Positions 22,761-34,549 of a stretch of 64,000 nt of DNA are shown piece by piece (positions within the stretch are counted from its first letter, which is position 1; each line of letters starts with the position of its first letter). Origin of the DNA: Notospermus geniculatus (lineage: Eukaryota; Nemertea; Pilidiophora; Heteronemertea; Lineidae); the NCBI GenBank assembly GCA_002633025.1, contig NMRB01001707.1:1-64000 (forward strand), in the 5' to 3' direction. The position numbers and the translations under genes are program-made. The notes beneath the pieces are model-generated. The model made no database searches. It had not been told where the DNA came from and saw nothing but the letters and a program-made list of their open reading frames with translations.

Positions 22761-23540
22761 TATTCTTATTGTTTCTCTCCGGACAGATTATACGCGGCAA
22801 CTAACCCAACAATAACCATTCAAGGCCGCGTCTATTGTTGGGGAAGACTGAGCTACAAAAACACTCACAGATGTTACACTTCAAAACTCAGACAAGCAGA
22901 CCGAACTTGATCAAGAAAATTTTTAAAAGTTTTCCTCTGTTGCGGTGTTCCTTTTTCATTGAGGACCTCAAACAAACCTGCTGACTTAGAAATTGACCAG
23001 ACTGACACCAGTACTAAAACGTGCTGTTGTACAAAGTTTCTGTTGTAGGCCTAAGGACACATTTCCATTCATGCACGCTCTACCTGCGCTTGACCACAGC
23101 ACATAAATTTCTTTTGTTGGCGTATAGATTGAAGTAAATGCAGGCTCATTGTCACATTTCTTATACCCAACACAGGCACGCAGAACGTCGAATAACACTA
23201 CGGCAACAAGTTGTGTCATAGTTGGTATTCACTGACAAGACCATAGTTATTCATGCTTTTTGCATGTCCTGCGGTATAGCACTCAGTCATGGGGACATGG
23301 AGCAGACCTTTTCAGCGACAACTCTATTATGAGCATTCCATTTACCACCCACATCCCATATAGAAATAGGGAAAATTCGGACTTAGAAAATTTTATCAAC
23401 GCAGAAGGGACGATGTGGTAAGTGGGAGTTTCCCGTATACATTTGACTTCCTTCCAGAACACCCCTGATGATTGGACCCTGTCTCTAGGATCGAGAAAAG
23501 GGCCAGTCTCTTTGCTGGAAATGGCCGAGTTGTTCATGTA

Positions 23541-23873
23541 CTAACCTGATGCAAGGAATCTCAATGTCAGAGCGAGTCGTTCCCTCACCGGTATAGCAGG
23601 ACGCATGCATGTGTCCTTCTTGTGAATCCTCGGGCCAACGAGGACAGCAAGTTCCTCGAAATCGGCCGCCGAGAGTCTCAAGAAGTTGTTCAGCCTGCTC
23701 GGGTCTTCAAGTCGCAATTCATTTAGCAGGGCATGGTACGCGCCATGCTGTTCCCGTCGAAGAAACCATTTACGTGTCCAAGCGCTGTGCTTCCTCTTGC
23801 CCTTCCGTTTCCTCCCCAACGTGAGGTACACAACAACAGCTGCGGCGACCTCCTTCCTTCTTGAAGGCAACAT
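23541..23873 (-). pseudogene. PIF/Harbinger transposase, N-terminal exon
   Basis: Begins MLPSRRKEVAAAVVVYLTLG and contains NNFLRLSAADFEELAVLVGP and LALTLRFLASG, the conserved region ahead of the DDE nuclease in HARBI1-type transposases. The exon ends at a good donor (CAG|GTTAGT, near 23549). The catalytic domain was not found in the next 900 bp, so the copy is truncated. Its pairing with the convergent MYB-like gene fits the two-gene layout of Harbinger transposons. Confidence 0.78.
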
Positions 23874-23889
23874 ATTGAATGAGGGTCAA

Positions 23890-24120
23890 TTGCAGGTGGA
23901 AGTCCATTCGGCTGGCAGACAGATGTTATCAGCAAATTTTGTTTCACGTGGAAGACCCACGCGACAGACACTTGGGACAGTACCTTGCTGGGCAGTTGCA
24001 AGGGCTTGCAGCCAGAGACTTTAGACATTTTTTTCTTTCACGTGGAAGACCCGTCGATAGGTTTCTTGCGACAGTTTTGCCAAAACTATCGCAAGTTTTC
24101 TTTCAGGTGGAAGGCCGGCA
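23890..24120. repeat. Short direct repeats with GTGGAAG core
   Basis: GTGGAAGNCC with T-rich flank occurs near 23898, 23949, 24039 and 24107 at irregular 50-90 bp spacing, just 5' of the transposase exon. Possibly transposase-binding or promoter repeats. Confidence 0.6.
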
Positions 24121-24421
24121 TTATACTCGGAGTAATACCAGTACAAGTTGAGAATTATAAGAGTAAGTCCGGACGCAACAGTAATGAAGAACGTCCACCA
24201 GAAATACCAGTTATCATTGTGTAATATATGCATGTAAGCTGTCCAAATATCCGATCCACAGTCAATTACGTATAAGACAGCGTAGAATAAGTAACTGCCG
24301 ATTTCGAAGATGGACGTGAGAGGCGTCTTAATGCATGTCTGGCCTTTTGGGTCTCTGCTGATAGATGCCGAATCGACACTATCATCGGCGTCAACTATCC
24401 ATATGTCGGCAGGGGTCATGC
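24121..24421 (-). pseudogene. XK-related exon 1, second copy
   Basis: Duplicate of 19783-20084: same FEIGSYLFYAVLYVIDCGSD and YWYYS end. Similarity begins exactly at the donor hexamer GTATAA and no exon 2 follows, so this is an orphan exon. Confidence 0.85.
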
Positions 24422-25563
24422 AAGGAAATCTGCCCAAGGCCGACCTAGAGACCTCTTTAAGGAATGACCCAGACAGATGGCGTGGTCTCTGCGTGAGAGA
24501 ATTTCGAGAAGTGATGTCCTCATCATTGATGAGATTTCCATGATCAGCCGAAGTATGCTTGAAATGATCGAGCTTATAATATAAGCTATTATAAGTTATA
24601 TGCCGGATTTTGAAAGACAGTCGAGTCGTATTTGGAGGACTACAGGTAATTGTGTCCCGGGATTTCCGCCAGCTCCCCTGTACCCAACAAGGTATTCGGT
24701 GATAATGGCGATTATTGCTTCTCATCCCCCGTTTGTGATCTTTGTTTCGTCCATCACGTGGTGCTTACTATAATGGTGCGGCAGACCGACGATGCATACG
24801 CCCACGCCGTTAAAAACGTTGCCCTGGGAAAATTCCCGGAGAACACTATGAAGTTTTCACAGTGAATCTCGAGGCCACTTGAACATCCTCCCCACGTTAA
24901 GTTATTTGCAAGGAATGACGACGTGTCCACTGAAAATATCCGTCAGTTACATGAACTGGGAGGCCCGGTGGTTGAGCACCATTCTGAAGATAAGGGGTGT
25001 TCAAAAGCACTAGTAACTCTCCAGCTGAAAATACCCTTTTTTTGAAGAAAGGTGCCCTTGTGATTCTCACTGCGAAGATTGGTGGAAATTTATTCAATGG
25101 GATGAGAAGAACAGTTAGCGATCCATCTGTTCTATCCGTTTTATTTACCACCTCCTCGCAGACGGCCTCTTTAGAGCGGAGAACTTTCCATACTGACGGT
25201 GTTTCTGGTACCGGCATCCGTCGGCAGTTTCCCCTCAAGCTAGCCTTTGCGCTCACTGTCCACAAGGCGCAGGGCCTCACTCTACCATCAGCAGAGGTAC
25301 ACGCTGAAAATATGAACATTTCGGGAGAGCTGGCTGTAGCAATCAGCCACGTAAAGGGTCGGAGGCAACTGCGAGTTGTTGGACATGCACCAAGTTTGCG
25401 GTCTGCAATTCACATCCCCGCGACTGTCCTTGCCAATTATAATCTGCCAACCAACAGAGGAGACCAAAAAGACATCACATGTTGCCGAGTCGTTGTGCCT
25501 GAGTACGATGAATACACCAACGCAGCCGGCGACGAAACCTCTCCCGCATTAGGGGCGATTTGA
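24422..25563 (+). pseudogene. PIF1-like helicase, C-terminal half (B), frameshifted
   Basis: First part duplicates fragment A but is degenerate. From 24776 the sequence is unique: VRQTDDAYAHAVKNVALGKF, then HVKLFARNDDVSTENIRQLH, then after a frameshift near 24990 LKKGALVILTAKIGG, FPLKLAFALTVHKAQGLTLP and LAVAISHVKGRRQLRVVG, the PIF1 motifs V and VI. Ends with stop at 25561-25563. It is probably a decayed Helitron helicase end or a PIF1-family retro- or transposed copy. Confidence 0.85.
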
Positions 25564-26460
25564 CATCATCTCCAGATTCAAGTGACGACGAGCATTCACA
25601 GGAACAAGCAGGTATAATGTCAGCATTTTCATTATCATCACTGCCAACAAAAATACATCGAACAATTTTGATAAAATGAAGGTGCTCAAGACCGTTTGAA
25701 GAGGATTTTATTCTCAATTTTAATGAGCTGTGAGGTCCCATGCGCTGCTGACACCAAGCGGTAACAACTGGAAATAAGGCGCCAGGCCCTTCCTCTTTAT
25801 ACCTATTTAGCCTGAACTTACAATAGGCCGTAAATCCATGTGTACGCCCATATCAAAGTTTCATGCCATTTTTGGGACATTTTTGGGGCGAACAATGCCA
25901 AAAGAGGAATGAATTTCTATTGGTTAAAGCCAAAAATCACCGTTTATTCTTGTGGATCAAGAAAAGCTTCTGTAACTTTTCAGCGTCACTTCTTACCTAG
26001 TCAAGGTTGAATCTGCGGGGAGAATACCTGTTTGTGTACTTCTAATTTTGTGCTCGCGTTTTTCGACCTCAAACCGAAAACTAACCACAACGTGTGCCAT
26101 ATATGGTCATCGCGCTACACGAGAAAGACATGTACACGAAGCACTACGTTCAAACGGTCGTGTGCTCCGGTGTACACCAGATTATTCGGTGATCGTGTTT
26201 TACCCCAAGACGGTGCCATAAATATATGTAAAATAATGGGTTAGTGTTTCAAATTTTTAAATATCCATTGGTACATCCAAATATCAAGGCGTCGCAGATA
26301 TTTGATATAAATACATGTGTCATGCTACACATAGCTTCTAGTTGGACTCGCTTATACATAAGCGAAAACTATTATTGATCTACACCTGATACGTTGAATA
26401 TTTCAAATACTACTGGGCCAATTTTAACGGAGAAAGTCATCTGAAATAGATATAGTTCCT
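25564..26460. other. No gene recognised
   Basis: Between the PIF1 pseudogene and the Helitron-type repeat region. Short frames only; AT-rich near 26240-26470. Confidence 0.5.
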
Positions 26461-26479
26461 GCAAAGATTATAAAAACGA

Positions 26480-27300
26480 ATGATGCAATTCGCAAAGCCG
26501 AAGCGCGTGCAAGCGAAACGCCAGAACAAAGATTACTCCGTCAGTCCAAGAATAGACAATCGGAAGCACCTGCTTAAACGTCAGTCCAACGACCGACAAC
26601 GTAGAGCTACAAGAAAATCAGAAACACCCGATCAAACCCTGTTACACCAGTCAAAGAATAGGCAATGTACAACTAAATTAAGGCAATCTGAAACACCTGA
26701 TCAAACTCTATTACGCCAGTCAAAGAATAGGCAATGTACATGTACAGCTAAATCAAGACAATCACAAACTCCTGAACAAACTCTGTTATGTCAGTCCAAC
26801 GACAGACAACGTAGAGCAAGAACACGCCAGTCAGAAACACCCGATCGAACTCTGTTACGTCAGTCGAAGAATAAACAATGTACAGCTGCAAAAAGACGGA
26901 CAGAAACACCTGATCAAACTTTGTTACGCCAGTCGAAGAATAAACAATTACAGCTGCGAAAAGACAGACAGAAACACCTGTCAAACTCTGTTACGCAACT
27001 CGAAAAATAAACAAGGTACAGCCACAAAAAGACAGTCAGAAACACGTGATCAAACTCTGTTACGCCAGTCAAAGATTAAACAAGGTACAGCAACAAAAAG
27101 CAGACAGAAACATCTGATCAAACTCTGTTACGCCAGTCGAAGGATAAACAAAGTATAGCCACAAAAAGACAGTCAGAAACACGTGATCAAACTCTGTTAC
27201 GCCAGTCAAAGAATAAACAAACTACAGCAACAAAAAGACAGACAGAAACACCTGATCAAAGTGAGTTGCGTCAATCCAAGGAGACGGAAGAAAAAAGAAG
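26480..27300 (+). pseudogene. Helitron-type N-terminal repeat region (SETPDQTLLRQS repeats)
   Basis: A unit of roughly 60-75 bp coding for (R/K)QSETPDQTLLRQSKN(R/K)Q recurs about ten times. Arg/Gln-rich ETPEQ repeats of this type sit at the N-terminus of large Helitron or PIF1-like proteins of invertebrates. The first repeat is in another frame (SETPEQRLLRQSKN) and the frame is lost again after 27005, so it is decayed. Confidence 0.7.
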
Positions 27301-27410
27301 TGTACGTACGTAGAAAATCATACTCGGTAAAAAAAATATGTGACAAATTCATGTCAAAAAGCGGCAGCAAAATTTTAGAAATAAATTAAAAGATCGACCA
27401 AGCTATCCTT

Positions 27411-27779
27411 GTGCTAATTTGTTGTCGTTTGATATTCAGATCGTCAGTGTATTTGTTTCATACAGAAAAGTACCAGAAATTTCAAAATGAAAAAACTGAG
27501 GTGGCTGAAACCATGTTTGATACAGACAACTTGTGTAATACAGAAGAAGGTATGTTCATTTGCAAAACATGTGACAGAAGACTTAAAGGTGGATACATTC
27601 CAGCTCAAGCCAATGTAAATTATCTACAACTAGATGAAATACCAGATGAGTGGTCAGATTTAAAACCACTTGAAGGAAGGATAATTGGTCAACGAATCCT
27701 GTTCATGGAGATGGCAGCCTCACCAAGTGGCAAACAAAACGCAATACAGGGTGAAGCTGTAATGTTAATAATGTTATAG
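27411..27779 (+). pseudogene. Zinc-ribbon-like segment of a Helitron-type protein
   Basis: Encodes FICKTCDRRLKGGYIPAQAN, then DEIPDEWSDLKPLEGRIIGQ and RILFMEMAASP, resembling the CxxC region just before the helicase-like part of large invertebrate Helitron proteins (DUF6570-like). Homology ends abruptly near 27770. It follows the ETPDQ repeats on the same strand, as expected for one protein. Confidence 0.65.
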
Positions 27780-27948
27780 ACAACTTTTTACCATACTTTG
27801 TTTCTGTAAATGATAAATCTTTTATGATAAATGGTAAATTTTGTGGTAAGTCAGCCAACTTAGTATAGGCTTGAGGTTTTGCATTGAATGTATCGTTGAG
27901 TTCTGTTAGGAAGTTTGTTAGTTGAAAGTTGTTTGTTTGTGTTTCCAT
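27703..27948 (-). pseudogene. Opposite-strand fragment (PFIIKDLSFTETKYGKK), mobile-element type
   Basis: ATG at 27948; METQTNNFQLTNFL..., then LPFIIKDLSFTETKYGKKLS. The 'I..L....TKYG' pattern resembles small proteins found in invertebrate mobile elements; function not known to me. Coherent sequence stops at about 27775, where the plus-strand Helitron segment begins, so two gene pieces meet tail to tail. Confidence 0.4.
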
Positions 27949-28262
27949 TTATAACTGATGAGTGAAATGGTAACCTGGTAACACGGTAGGCTACACCTTG
28001 ATCGTTCGAATGCACCATGCATGTACCGTTTGACTTGCTTGAAACTACTGTGACGTAGTTGATTAGGTACTGGTGTCAGGTTGTTTATGTATATCGCGAT
28101 ATTTTAGCTGACCGGGAATGTACACACGCAATTAGTTTGGTAATCGTTGCATACAGTAGGGCAATGAAGATTTCTTTTGATCAAGATAATGACATGTACG
28201 AGATCTTTTTTTCGAAACGCAGCGATGTTTGAATGACATTTGTCGGGGCATATGAGTGATAT

Positions 28263-28752
28263 CATAAAGGAATCAACCATAAAGGTTTAACTGCGAACGA
28301 TGAGCTTACTGAGGGATACACTTCCTGTGTTGCCACCAGATGTCTCTTACTGCCTGAATTTTGGCTTTACATAATAGGCACGAGCTTCAACTTTTTTTGT
28401 GGTAAAGAGGTACATGAACCTGCCAACACGATGCTTTGAATTCCATTTCGGACAATAACTGAGCTATTTTCAGCACAATTAGTGTTCCATGTACAAATGT
28501 ACGTCAGCCTATTCAAATATAAACCGATGACCCTGAACACACATCGTTCGTGGGGTTCTCATTAGTTCAGTCCTTTTGAATCATACGATCAACTAGTCGG
28601 AATTCAACAAAATTTGCAGGAAACATGCAGAAGGGTCTTGCCTATCATATGGAAACGTCAGAATGCAATTCTGTTGCGTTTTAAAGGGATATTGTCCACA
28701 TTTATAAAATGCTAAATTTGTCAGTTGAACCTTTATGGTTGATTCCTTTCTT
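28263..28752. mobile_element. hAT-like MITE
   Basis: TIR AAAGGAATCAACCATAAAGG and inverse; GTGATAT on both sides (28256-28262, 28753-28759; 7 or 8 bp). The R2 copy at 38.93 kb has the uninterrupted site. 7-8-bp duplication suggests hAT. No coding region. Confidence 0.82.
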
Positions 28753-28923
28753 GTGATATGTATGGCATGCCACACCGATTAATGTAGAAATAATGAAATT
28801 GTCCATGGACCATGTGCTCACCTGTAAGTGAATGTACCAGAAGAAGAAATGACCATGTTAAATTGAAATGTTCCAGGCAAGCCGTTCAAGGGTAACATAA
28901 TCATCGTCAAAATGTCCATAAAA

Positions 28924-29043
28924 CCGTATATCCATAAAACCTTGCTAGGCTTAGTTGCCTGCTAAAGTGCCTAGTTTGTACAGGCCAATGTAGAGAACTA
29001 GTAACCAACTACGCTAGCAAGGTTTTATGGATATGGGCCCTGG
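28924..29043. mobile_element. Hairpin MITE, GGGCC-terminus class
   Basis: ATCCATAAAACCTTGCTAG inverted about 90 bp later, right end GGATATGGGCCCTGG. Confidence 0.75.
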
Positions 29044-29768
29044 TTAGAACGATCTACATTCTAGTTGCTATTGTTAAAGACAAAAGTTAAACTGTGGGTT
29101 ACACTTACAGTCTGATACATATAGCCTCAGCAGCAATGAAAACTGCCACCAAATGGCAACATTTTTTTACTTTGACCTCGGTGACCTTGAAATATAGGCC
29201 AAACAAAAGACGACGACAGTAAAGTCCCCCATTACATGTACTAGCATATTGACCCGCGGCGGACACATTTTGAGGGAGTGTGTTTGTCCTTGAATATCCT
29301 GTGGTAGAGGGTCTGTTGCTTTATTGATGAGTGTGTTTGGAGAGGGCTAGTTTCATGGCTAGGAATCCATTTGTTAAATCGTTAACCGTCGCATTCATGA
29401 GCAGTGAGGAGTTTTGACTTCCTAAACACCAGCATCATGTCTGGTTTATTACACCTCTTCAGTCAGTCTTGTGATGCCAAGATGACCCAGATTCATGGTT
29501 CATGGTTCACATGCGTCCTACTGTGTATCTGTTTACCAGTCACTCTTTCGTCACTGGCATTCTTTTAGATGGCAGCATAGGTCACCACACATCTGATTTT
29601 ATCCCTTTTACCAAAATACCGTAACCAAAATACCGTAAGGGCATTCTCATCCTGCTGTACTCAAGCCCTAACTAAGGTGAAGATAGTGCACAAACTCCGG
29701 TTCACCCGAAATGTGTTCAGTCATTACACAGCAAGGTATAGCAGACAACAGGTCAACTCAGGTGGATA

Positions 29769-30240
29769 ATACCGTAGAGTCGGTTCTATAACATCAATGC
29801 ATTATATGCCGAAGTCCCGCCCCAGTTCATTACGATGTCAGAGCCCGGTTTCCTGCCTGCATTGATCGACCAATAGCGCACAGGAGAAGGCCTGGTCAAT
29901 TTCTTGCGAATAAGACATGAGGTGGTGGGATATCACTAGGCCTATGTTGTCAGTCAAATGCCGCAGAAAACAACTTGTATCAATAAAGAATGCGCTCACG
30001 CACGCAAAATCCAAAGCTTTTGTCAACCACTGACAGCAGAGCCATGGAATACTTGAATGCATGGTGAAATGAATCTCTATTCCATGAAACCACAATCCGT
30101 AATAGCACCTAGTACCGACGGCCTACTCAAATCCCCGTCACGAATGTCGGTCTTGACCAACATGTGACCACTACGTAGTGGAAATGGGCGTTGCTAATCT
30201 TGATTTTCGGATTGATGTTATAGAACCGAGTCTACGGTAT
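29769..30240. mobile_element. MITE with ATACCGTAGA ends
   Basis: ATACCGTAGAGTCGGTTCTA and inverse; about 470 bp, inside R2. Confidence 0.82.
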
Positions 30241-31149
30241 ATCCGATGTGCTCATGTCACAATTATCTTCACGTGATGTCACACCCTAATTAGCATAGAA
30301 TTGGCATGATTGGAGCGGGCATATTGACCGTTAGTGTCAATGGGGTTTACTGATTTTTTTTAACTGGAATATTTTCCAAACTACCTTTCTAATCATTTCA
30401 GTTTCTAAGTACATTTATATGATTTGTCAAATAAAATCACATGTTCTACATCAGTCTGATGATTGAATGACACCGGTCTGTGGTAAAAACAGGCATGAAT
30501 TACATAGAGTTGTAGTGTATTACTGACGGCCAAGGACATGGCTATTATGTATTAATTAGCTCATTGTTATTGAGTGACGTCGATGCTTGTTGTATTTATA
30601 GTGGAATCCATTTTTTTGGCGAAAGTTTATTGAAAGAAGTTCCACCTGCGGTTCCGTACAATTCCCTCTTGAGCTGTCTGTCCTTGTATTTTTTTCTGTA
30701 GGCCATCTTATTCTAGCAGACGACATGTTCGACTCAGACAACCAGTCCCTGCGCATACGCGAACAAATGCACGCATACTCTTGTTTATCACGAGGGTCTG
30801 GCTGCACGAGTCGACACCTGGAAATACTGTTATGAGGAACATGCGGAACTAACGTCACGACGTGCCGCTGCGAGCGATATGCCCGAAGTTTCTTTTTCTA
30901 GCGTTACATGTATTTCCATTAAATATATCTGGCGTGAAAATAAACCATTTGTGTTGGTCGACTGGTAGTAAACATCAGATCATCCTGTGGCAGATGAAAA
31001 TTTCTGATTGCTTTTTCCGTAAAATGAAAGGAGAGGTTGGCGATAAAAACAAAGTTTTTGGCCTGGTTGCACCAGTCATACTTAAGGTCGACTTGGTGCT
31101 CAAGCTATATGGGCGGTTATATGTGCAAAAATAGGACGCTGCGAAACGA

Positions 31150-31350
31150 GATATTCTGTTGTAGAAACAAGGAGGTTGAAGAACAAGGAGGTCGAAAAAC
31201 AAATACAATTAGGCACTACCGCTGTTTTTTAATGCGGAACAAGGACGTCGGCAGTCGACAACTTTTTTAGTTGATTGTCAACTAAATGTTTGGAACGCGG
31301 ACGTTCAGAAACGAGGACGTTGAGAAAAAAAGACGCTAGATGGCGCTCTA
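31150..31350. repeat. 'GGACGT..AGAAA' short direct repeats
   Basis: Words such as 'aacaaggaggtcgaa', 'gaacaaggacgtcgg', 'aacgaggacgttgag' recur about six times. No further structure seen. Confidence 0.5.
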
Positions 31351-31682
31351 GTCGTCCTTGATACACTACCTGTATGGGTGGTTATTCCCGCACGAAATGA
31401 GTCTTCTAAACCATAGAGACATGCAGCGTAAGTAGTTGAGATCAACCCTAAAACTTTCCAAAAGTGGCCTATTGTAAATTACCAACGCTGTCGGTGGTAT
31501 AGGCCAAATTTGCGAAGCTGAAAGCACCCCCATGTCGGCTTAAACTCGAACTTCAGGGTCGTATTTAACTTTTTGTTCAGGGGGGGGGGCAGAAACCTCT
31601 CTGGAGGGGGCAGAATACCTCTTTTTGACCAAAATCCGCAGGAAAATCAAGTTTTTTGTTTGGCTCGGGGGGGGGGGGGCAC

Positions 31683-31708
31683 NNNNNNNNNNNNNNNNNN
31701 NNNNNNNN
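31683..31708. other. Assembly gap (26 N)
   Basis: Flanked by a poly-G run (31668-31679) and a C run. Confidence 1.
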
Positions 31709-32008
31709 GGCACCGGCCCCCCTTTAAATACGGCCCCGAACTTTAACCTTAAAAATTTGGGAATGGGGAGTACAGAATCTCCCGTACAACTCTCTAAGGG
31801 TACCTCTATCAAATCCTCAAAGATTGAGGCCCTTAGAGCTAAAGTTTTCCACAGCATCAGGCCCAACACTAACTTGAAAGGACAACTTTGCCCAAAGGCA
31901 GGACCGTATACATTGTATAATGCGAATATGTTGTAGGTCTGTAGAGCAGCTTCTTCCCAAGAGCAAAACAGATGGTGTTAGTTTACACGGTCAGACGATC
32001 TGACTCTA

Positions 32009-32140
32009 AGGCTTCCCTTACATTGAAGTATACGGTATACGAAAACACCGATTAACAAAGGCTTCCCGAGGATTCATGACCGTGAAGCCATTGTTAACCG
32101 GCGTTTTCGTATACCGTATACTTCTATGTAAGGGAAGCCT
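32009..32140. mobile_element. MITE with AGGCTTCCCTTACA ends, TA flank
   Basis: AGGCTTCCCTTACATTGAAG is inverted at the right, followed by palindromic 'gtatacggtatac'. TA at both edges. Confidence 0.85.
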
Positions 32141-32149
32141 TATTGGTGT

Positions 32150-33120
32150 TCTTATCGGGGGTAGCCTATCGCCAGTCCAACTTGATTTGAAATAACCGAC
32201 GTCTACAGAATCCAGGTGGTGGAGAAAAGTGAGTCACAGTCCAATCCAATCCAGTGTTTCTCAATGCAGGGTTTTCGAATACCCGTACCAACATACTTGA
32301 CTCTGGCGCGTCATCTCTGTGAATTTTCTAGGATACATTTGCTAGTCTCTGGTTTGAGCGTCGACGTTCGTCATGATGTGATTGTATAATTGCGTAGAGT
32401 TACACAATTAGGGGGCCGGTGTGTAAAGGCCATTTTTGAATTTTCCTCCTGTAAAGTTTTGTACCCTTTCCCATGATTCTCATCGGGTGGGCCCTTTAGC
32501 CTCACTCTGGTGTCACCCACCAGTTTGATTTTGTTCTGTTCAGATGTTTTCCCTAGTTCTTACAAGTTTCCTGTTTGATTCATTGGGGCAGTGCCCATGT
32601 TACTGAGCAAATCGTTCAGCAAGTGTAACTAACATGTATAGGCCCTTTAGAACCTTTCTTTTATCATGTGTAAGGCATTTTTGCCCTGCAGGAAGGACGT
32701 TTGTGCCTCTCCTTGCAGCTAACTTCAGGCCCTTATGAGTTCACCCATGCATTCAGCCCCGAGGAATGCACTGTGTGTGCTGGTGGCTATTTTTAGTATA
32801 CACACTGGGTAGAGGGAATTTCTCACTTGTTGTGTAGGTTCTGGGGTGTTTCCCAGCCCAGGTCAATCAACCTCAGTTGGTTTGTTTACTCACATGCTTG
32901 CTTTCTTTGTGCTCTCTGGTTTCTGGTCTCCGTGTGCAACTATGCTGCTATGGGTTGAGTGTACATGTACTGGGAAATGCCTGGTAACTTATTTACATTC
33001 GTGTCGTATGTCAAGTTTTGAAACGTTGCCATCATTGTACTTGTATTTTAGTTTTATGTATTTCTTTTGTTTGTTTCAGTAAATCTGCCACTTGTTACAC
33101 GAAAGAATTTACTACGTTTG
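32150..33120. other. No gene recognised
   Basis: T-rich stretch with short frames only (32846-33315); no domain seen. Confidence 0.45.
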
Positions 33121-33137
33121 TTCGGGCTGCCTCAATA

Positions 33138-33645
33138 TTGTTCACACTACAGGCGCGGTGCGATGCGAATTTTTCCACGCCTGATTGTTACCACTGTTAA
33201 CATGGTTAAGCCTATAGCTTTTCACACTTGCGGTGCGACGGGACGCAGTAAGAATCTGAAGGACGCCCCCAATCGCGCCTGCAGTATTTTTCCGCGTCGA
33301 ATCGCTGCCACATGAGGATACAGGTGTAACGGTACAGAGTCTCCCCCTGTAAAAAGTGTCCACTTCTATTGTTGAATGACGGAATAAGCGGCATGACTAT
33401 TGAAAACCAATCCCCAGAGATTAGAATGTAACAATAGGATCTTTTGTTCCTGGGACAGTTTTTCCTGGGGACATTCTTTCCCTTTACACCGGCATTTGAA
33501 TGACATGAATGATGTCACTTCTGCTAATCATCACCGCACCCATCCGCGTCGCACCGCGCCGCCTATGTCAAAACTGACACCACTTGGCGATGTTTTTCAA
33601 CGCATCGCACCGCATCACAGCACGCCGCCAGTGTGAACAAGGCTC
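33138..33645. mobile_element. MITE with TGTTCACAC ends
   Basis: 'ttgttcacactacaggcgc' plus 'ggtgcgatgcg' on the left; 'cgcatcgcaccgcat' plus 'gccagtgtgaacaagg' on the right. About 500 bp, with further GGTGCGACG words inside. Confidence 0.65.
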
Positions 33646-34069
33646 TAGCAGGGCTTCGTAACCGCTTGGGCACGGCTATCGATCTGAAACTTGGTACGTA
33701 GCCTATACCCCTAGGTCAGATGACCTACACCGAGTTTCGTTTCGAGAGGGAAACAGTTGTACGACTTCGAGATGCGCTGCTCTTTCCGCCAATTCTGAGG
33801 TGCAAAAATGGATCTATTGTGGACAATACAATCTCCTCAAACAAGTCACCCAAGAACAATATTTCTGAGGGGGGTACATGTAATAGGAACCTTTTGGGCC
33901 ATCCTGCATAGGCCAATAAATTTTGTTCGAATTTAGCGGAGGCACACGATAAAAGGCCTGTTTCTTCGTCAACCCAATGCGTTATGCGCTTACAACGGTA
34001 ATCAGGTGGCGATGCTCAATTACGTGGTGGAATACTGGCATACCACGTGGGGCACCATCCTGGGGCCGT

Positions 34070-34171
34070 ATGCATAAAACATCTTAAGTGTAAAATTTTC
34101 CTTATCTTTTGTTTGGAACAATAGTTTAAGGGAACTTTTTCACTTAAGATGTTTTATGCATACGGCCCCTG
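34070..34171. mobile_element. Hairpin MITE, GGGCC-terminus class
   Basis: CTGGGGCCGTATGCATAAAA and exact inverse, about 100 bp in total. Confidence 0.88.
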
Positions 34172-34467
34172 GTCATTATTGCAAAAAATCAATTTTTGAC
34201 CATATTTGGTCATTGTCACGTGACCCCCAAGTTCATTTGCATATAACGCCCCAACTAAGCGTAGTTTTCTTTGGCAACCCTTCTAAATTTAAACTAGAGT
34301 GTCTGTAGAACACATATGCCAAAAATCGTAAATATGTCCGCCGCGTCCGCTTCTGACCCCTAAGCGACCGGACTAAGACCGTCACACATCTATTTATAGG
34401 CATTTCAATACCTGCCTTCTGCCCTGTTCTGTGGTCATTTGGAAACCGACCATCAAACTATTACCCA

Positions 34468-34544
34468 AGAGGCATAATTCGGTGTGTTCATCATAGTCTA
34501 TTACATACAGACTATTATGAAGACACCGAATTATGCCTCTTGCC
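34468..34544. repeat. Hairpin next to SINE
   Basis: AAGAGGCATAATTCGGTGT is inverted at 34526-34544, with 'tcatagtct/agactattatga' inside. Arms of about 34 bp. Confidence 0.85.
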
Positions 34545-34549
34545 TCTTG

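Larger units (their letters stand above)
27951..30884. repeat. Old repeat unit R2, copy split by insertions
   Basis: Pieces at about 27951-28262, 28760-28920, 30240-30290 and 30560-30884 align in order with the compact unit at 38632-39465. The intervals hold later insertions. Confidence 0.8.

Noticed and set aside
23283-23537. Continuation of the Harbinger transposase
   Set aside because: The frame follows a clean donor and shows none of the expected DDE-region residues.
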